Positions 54,965-57,839 of a DNA stretch of 57,839 nucleotides are shown piece by piece. Under the pieces are notes generated by a model, which saw nothing but the letters and a program-made list of their open reading frames with translations, was not told the DNA's origin and searched no databases. The stretch's first letter is position 1. Each line of letters starts with the position of its first letter. Made by a program: the position numbers and the translations under genes. This DNA is from Noviherbaspirillum humi (GTDB lineage: Bacteria; Pseudomonadota; Gammaproteobacteria; Burkholderiales; Burkholderiaceae_D), in the NCBI RefSeq assembly GCF_900188095.1, contig NZ_FZOT01000021.1:1-57839 (forward strand), read 5' to 3'.

Positions 54965-55978
54965 ATGTTCAATCCGGCACGTCGATCCACGATGCAGACC
55001 ATTCTCAAATCCCTTGTCGTCGGGACGGCGCTGGCGGCTTCCGCCGCTCATGGCGTTGCAGCGGCAGCCGACGCCAATGACTATCCGAACAAGCCGATCA
55101 ACCTGATCGTCGCCTACGCGCCGGGCGGCGGCTCCGACCTGATCGTGCGCTTGCTCGCGATCTATATGCAGAAGGAACTCGGGCCCAACGCCAAGATCGT
55201 CGTGTCGAACAAGCCCGGCGCGGGCGGGGCCATCGGCTTCACCGAACTGGCGCGGTCGGCGCCGGACGGCTACACCATCGGCCTCATCAATACGCCTAAC
55301 GTGCTGACGATTCCGATCGAGCGGCAAACCAGCTTCACCTGGCAGAGCTTCGACCTGCTCGGCAACATCGTGGACGATCCGGACAACTTTGCCGTCCATG
55401 CCGATAACCCGATCAAAACGCTGCAGGATCTGGTCAAGCATGCCAAGGCCCATCCCGGCGCGGTCAGCGTCGGCACCACGGGTACCGGGTCGGACGACCA
55501 CCTGGCGATGCTGTCCCTCGAAAAAGCGGCGAACATCAAGCTGAACCATGTTCCGTACAAAGGGGCCGCGGAGGTGCGCACCGCGCTGGCCGGCAAACAG
55601 ATCGACGTCGCGGCGGTGAACATCGGCGAGGCCTTGCAGTTCCAGAAGGGCGGCACCAATCTGCGCAACCTGGGGGTCATGAGCGAGGCGCGCTCCAAGC
55701 TTGCGCCGGAACTGCCCACTTTCAAGGAACAGGGCTACGACATCAATCTCAACTCCCTGCGCGGCATGGCCGCGCCCAAGGGTCTCCCCGTGGAAATCCG
55801 CGAACGCCTGGTCAAGGCAACGGAACGCGCGATCGCCAATCCGGAGTTCCAGAGCAAGGCTGCCCAGATGTTCGCGCCGCTGCGCTACCTGCCCCCTGCG
55901 AAGTACGAGGCCGAACTTCGTGATGCAGAGGTCCAGTTCCGACAGCTTTGGAAAGAATCCCCATGGGTGGAAAAATGA
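54965..55978 (+). CDS. Bug-family (TctC) periplasmic solute-binding protein
   Basis: A 337-residue Bug protein. A signal peptide ends around AAAADAND, followed by YPNKPINLIVAYAPGGGSDL, NKPGAGGAIGF and HVPYKGAAEVRTALAG. AGGAGACAGATC precedes ATG 54965; ATG 54992 is an alternative. Its end overlaps the FAD oxidase start. It presumably binds the hydroxy acid or a precursor consumed by this operon. No TctAB genes nearby. Confidence 0.9.
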   Translation: MFNPARRSTMQTILKSLVVGTALAASAAHGVAAAADANDYPNKPINLIVAYAPGGGSDLIVRLLAIYMQKELGPNAKIVVSNKPGAGGAIGFTELARSAPDGYTIGLINTPNVLTIPIERQTSFTWQSFDLLGNIVDDPDNFAVHADNPIKTLQDLVKHAKAHPGAVSVGTTGTGSDDHLAMLSLEKAANIKLNHVPYKGAAEVRTALAGKQIDVAAVNIGEALQFQKGGTNLRNLGVMSEARSKLAPELPTFKEQGYDINLNSLRGMAAPKGLPVEIRERLVKATERAIANPEFQSKAAQMFAPLRYLPPAKYEAELRDAEVQFRQLWKESPWVEK

Positions 55979-57411
55979 AGCAGTCTGAAGCCGGGCCGAT
56001 GGCTGGCGAAGATTTCCTCCAGCGGTGCCGTGGGATCGTCGGCCCGGGTAATGTGATCACCGGCCAGGATGACATGGCCCCTTATCTCACCGACTGGCGG
56101 GGCCGCTATACCGGCAATGCAGTGGCCGTGGTGCGTCCCGCCACGACACAGGAAACCGCCGCCCTCGTTGCGCTGTGCGCGCAGGCAAGGGTGCCGGTCG
56201 TCCCTCAGGGAGGAAACACCGGCCTGGTGGCCAACAGCGTGCCTGACCAGAGTGGACAAGCCGTCGTGGTGTCCCTCAAGCGCCTGAACCGCATTCGCGG
56301 CGTCGATCTGGTGAACAACACGATCACGGTCGAAGCCGGCTGTATCCTCGAAGAGATCCAGAACGCGGCGAGCGATGCCGGCCGCCTGTTCCCGCTATCG
56401 CTGGCAGCGGAGGGGAGCTGCACCATCGGCGGCAACCTGGCAACCAATGCCGGCGGCACCGCCGTGCTCCGCTACGGGAATGCGCGCGACCTCTGCCTCG
56501 GCGTTGAAGTCGTCAACGCGCAGGGCGACATCTGGGATGGCCTGCGCGGCCTGCGCAAGGACAATACCGGCTATGACCTGCGGGATCTGTTCATCGGCGC
56601 GGAGGGCACGCTCGGCATCATTACCGCCGCCGTGCTGAAGCTGTATCCCCTCCCCAAGGCGCAGGTGACCGCCCTGGTCGGGCTGCAGTCGCCGCAGGCT
56701 GCCCTGGAACTGCTCAGCCTTGCGCAGGAAACCTGTGCCGCGGGACTGACCGGGTTCGAATTGATGTCGCGTTTCAGCCTGGATCTGGTCACCCGGCATT
56801 TTCCGCAGATGCGCATCGGGCTTTCCGAAGAATTTCCCCAGTACGTCTTGCTGGAAATATCCGACAGCGAGTCGGAGGCGCATGCCACCGGGCTGCTGGA
56901 GGCGCTGGTGTCCGAGGCGATGGAGCGCGAGCTGCTCGGCGATGCCATCGTTGCCTCCTCCATCGCGCAATCGAAGGCGCTGTGGAGCCTGCGCGAGCAC
57001 ATCACCCTGGCGCAGGCCATCGAGGGGAAGCATGTCAAGCATGACGTCTCGGTGCCGATTTCCCGGATCGCCGAATTCATCCGCGAGACCGACGCGCTGT
57101 TGCAGGAAGCGTTTCCGGGGATACGCCTGGTGACGTTCGGCCACCTCGGCGACGGCAATCTCCATTACAACGCATCGGCGCCGGAGGGCGTCGCGGATGA
57201 CGTCTTCATCCAGGGGCAGGAAGCGATCAACCGGATCGTGCATGACAGCACCCATCGTTTCGGCGGCTCCATTTCCGCAGAGCACGGCCTCGGCACGCTC
57301 AAGCGCGACGAAATCAAGCGGTACAAGTCGGCGGTCGAACTTCGGATGATGACGGCGATCAAGTCGGCCCTCGATCCGCTGAACCTTATGAACCCCGGAA
57401 AGATGATCTAG
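55975..57411 (+). CDS. FAD-linked D-2-hydroxy-acid oxidase/dehydrogenase (GlcD/D-LDH-like)
   Basis: A 478-residue flavoprotein of the PCMH-type FAD family. FAD-binding motifs are VPQGGNTGLVANS and TIGGNLATNAGGTAVLRYGN; the C-terminal cap has GHLGDGNLHYN and SAEHGLGTLKRDEI, ending LMNPGKMI. It oxidises a D-2-hydroxy acid, passing electrons to ETF or the quinone pool. ATG 55975 overlaps the Bug stop by four bases (ATGA); ATG 55963 is possible. etfB lies 170 bp downstream. Confidence 0.9.
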   Translation: MKQSEAGPMAGEDFLQRCRGIVGPGNVITGQDDMAPYLTDWRGRYTGNAVAVVRPATTQETAALVALCAQARVPVVPQGGNTGLVANSVPDQSGQAVVVSLKRLNRIRGVDLVNNTITVEAGCILEEIQNAASDAGRLFPLSLAAEGSCTIGGNLATNAGGTAVLRYGNARDLCLGVEVVNAQGDIWDGLRGLRKDNTGYDLRDLFIGAEGTLGIITAAVLKLYPLPKAQVTALVGLQSPQAALELLSLAQETCAAGLTGFELMSRFSLDLVTRHFPQMRIGLSEEFPQYVLLEISDSESEAHATGLLEALVSEAMERELLGDAIVASSIAQSKALWSLREHITLAQAIEGKHVKHDVSVPISRIAEFIRETDALLQEAFPGIRLVTFGHLGDGNLHYNASAPEGVADDVFIQGQEAINRIVHDSTHRFGGSISAEHGLGTLKRDEIKRYKSAVELRMMTAIKSALDPLNLMNPGKMI

Positions 57412-57581
57412 CCGGGTCCCCGATTGCCGCTTCATGCTGCTTACCCAAGCCTGGAGCGGCGGGCAGCATGCGACTCCGTGGGCAGGGCTGCCGAATCATA
57501 GGGCTCAACCTCGTCTCGAGGCGGGCACCATCGTTGTGCCGGCGCACCGCGCCGTTTTCATCAATAAGGGGAGAGTGACCC

Positions 57582-57839
57582 ATGAAAGTCCTGGTTCCAG
57601 TCAAGCGCGTGGTCGACTACAACGTCAAGGTGCGGGTGAAGTCGGATGGCACCGGCGTGGATATCGCCAACGTCAAGATGTCGATGAACCCGTTCGACGA
57701 GATCGCGGTGGAAGAAGCCACCCGCCTGAAAGAAGGCGGCAAGCTCACCGAAGTCGTGGCCGTGTCCTGCGGCGTGACCCAGTGCCAGGAAACCCTGCGC
57801 ACCGCCATGGCCATCGGCGCCGACCGCGGCATCCTGGTC
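57582..57839 (+). CDS. etfB: Electron transfer flavoprotein beta subunit (partial)
   Basis: The first 86 codons of EtfB, cut by the window edge. [20 protein letters not shown] and [18 protein letters not shown] are near-invariant in bacterial ETF beta subunits. AAGGGGAGAGTGACCC lies before ATG 57582. ETF carries electrons from acyl-CoA and other flavin dehydrogenases to the quinone pool. etfA is expected next. Whether it serves the upstream D-hydroxy-acid enzyme or is a housekeeping gene cannot be seen here. Confidence 0.93.
   Translation, partial: MKVLVPVKRVVDYNVKVRVKSDGTGVDIANVKMSMNPFDEIAVEEATRLKEGGKLTEVVAVSCGVTQCQETLRTAMAIGADRGILV

Noticed and set aside
1-57839. CRISPR arrays, tRNA or rRNA genes, prophage genes
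   Set aside because: No spaced direct repeats, no cloverleaf with a CCA-end-like structure, and no phage structural or integrase genes were recognised.

Overview
The window is high-GC chromosomal DNA whose gene content points to a betaproteobacterium of the order Burkholderiales, possibly Oxalobacteraceae. The main reasons are Bug-type (TctC) binding proteins, meta-cleavage genes for protocatechuate/gallate, a ppx-ppk-CYTH/CHAD-sixA block and many LysR regulators. This placement is inferred from gene content, not from a marker gene. No rRNA, tRNA, CRISPR array or intact insertion sequence was seen. Long antisense open frames are common because of the GC bias and are not annotated.

Layout. 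1-391 is a palindrome-rich repeat. 392-5389 is a co-directional block: metal-dependent hydrolase, thiolase and a complete TRAP transporter. 5390-5876 holds further palindromic repeats. 5877-8818 carries an MFS permease and a lipoprotein carboxylesterase. 9030-9965 is a gene graveyard with decayed coxS-like and coxG-like genes and perhaps a marR fragment. 10124-15977 is a Bug binding protein plus the lower protocatechuate/gallate 4,5-cleavage pathway: ligC on the minus strand, and ligU(galD)-ligJ-ligK plus an alpha/beta hydrolase on the plus strand. 16052-18037 holds an orphan small protein and a secreted beta-helix lipoprotein. 18392-27567 has a LysR regulator with two DNA-binding domains, divergent from a livK - gallate-type dioxygenase - livHMGF operon that ends in two tandem GntR regulators.

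27649-34183 is a polyphosphate/phosphohistidine block: a Lys/Ala/Pro-rich protein, ppx, ppk, a CYTH-CHAD protein and sixA. The two outermost promoter-proximal genes share an almost identical AT-rich box. 34395-39162 holds a broken TetR gene, a diguanylate cyclase and a GAF/multi-PAS protein whose former GGDEF domain lies decayed behind a stop codon. 39163-42303 is an orphan island: one 458-residue unknown protein and two divergent paralogues of a family I do not recognise, separated by a broken IS630-type transposase. 42898-50849 carries penicillin-binding protein 1A, an AraC regulator, a chemoreceptor with a histidine-rich membrane domain, a cytosine-deaminase-like hydrolase and a CitMHS transporter. 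50852-57411 is a hydroxy-acid catabolic operon (aldolase, FMN oxidase, D-2-hydroxyacid dehydrogenase, Bug protein, FAD oxidase) divergent from its LysR regulator. The window ends inside etfB.

How it works together. Much of the window reads as uptake and breakdown of aromatic and hydroxy acids. Aromatic acids would enter through the Liv ABC or TRAP systems and the ring would be opened by the LigAB-fused dioxygenase. LigC would oxidise the semialdehyde if protocatechuate is the substrate. LigU, LigJ and LigK would then give pyruvate plus oxaloacetate. The pyrone hydrolase LigI is not seen here. The strongest candidates for something undescribed are the paralogous orphan pair at 40665-42303, the box-sharing polyphosphate locus and the double-headed LysR regulator.
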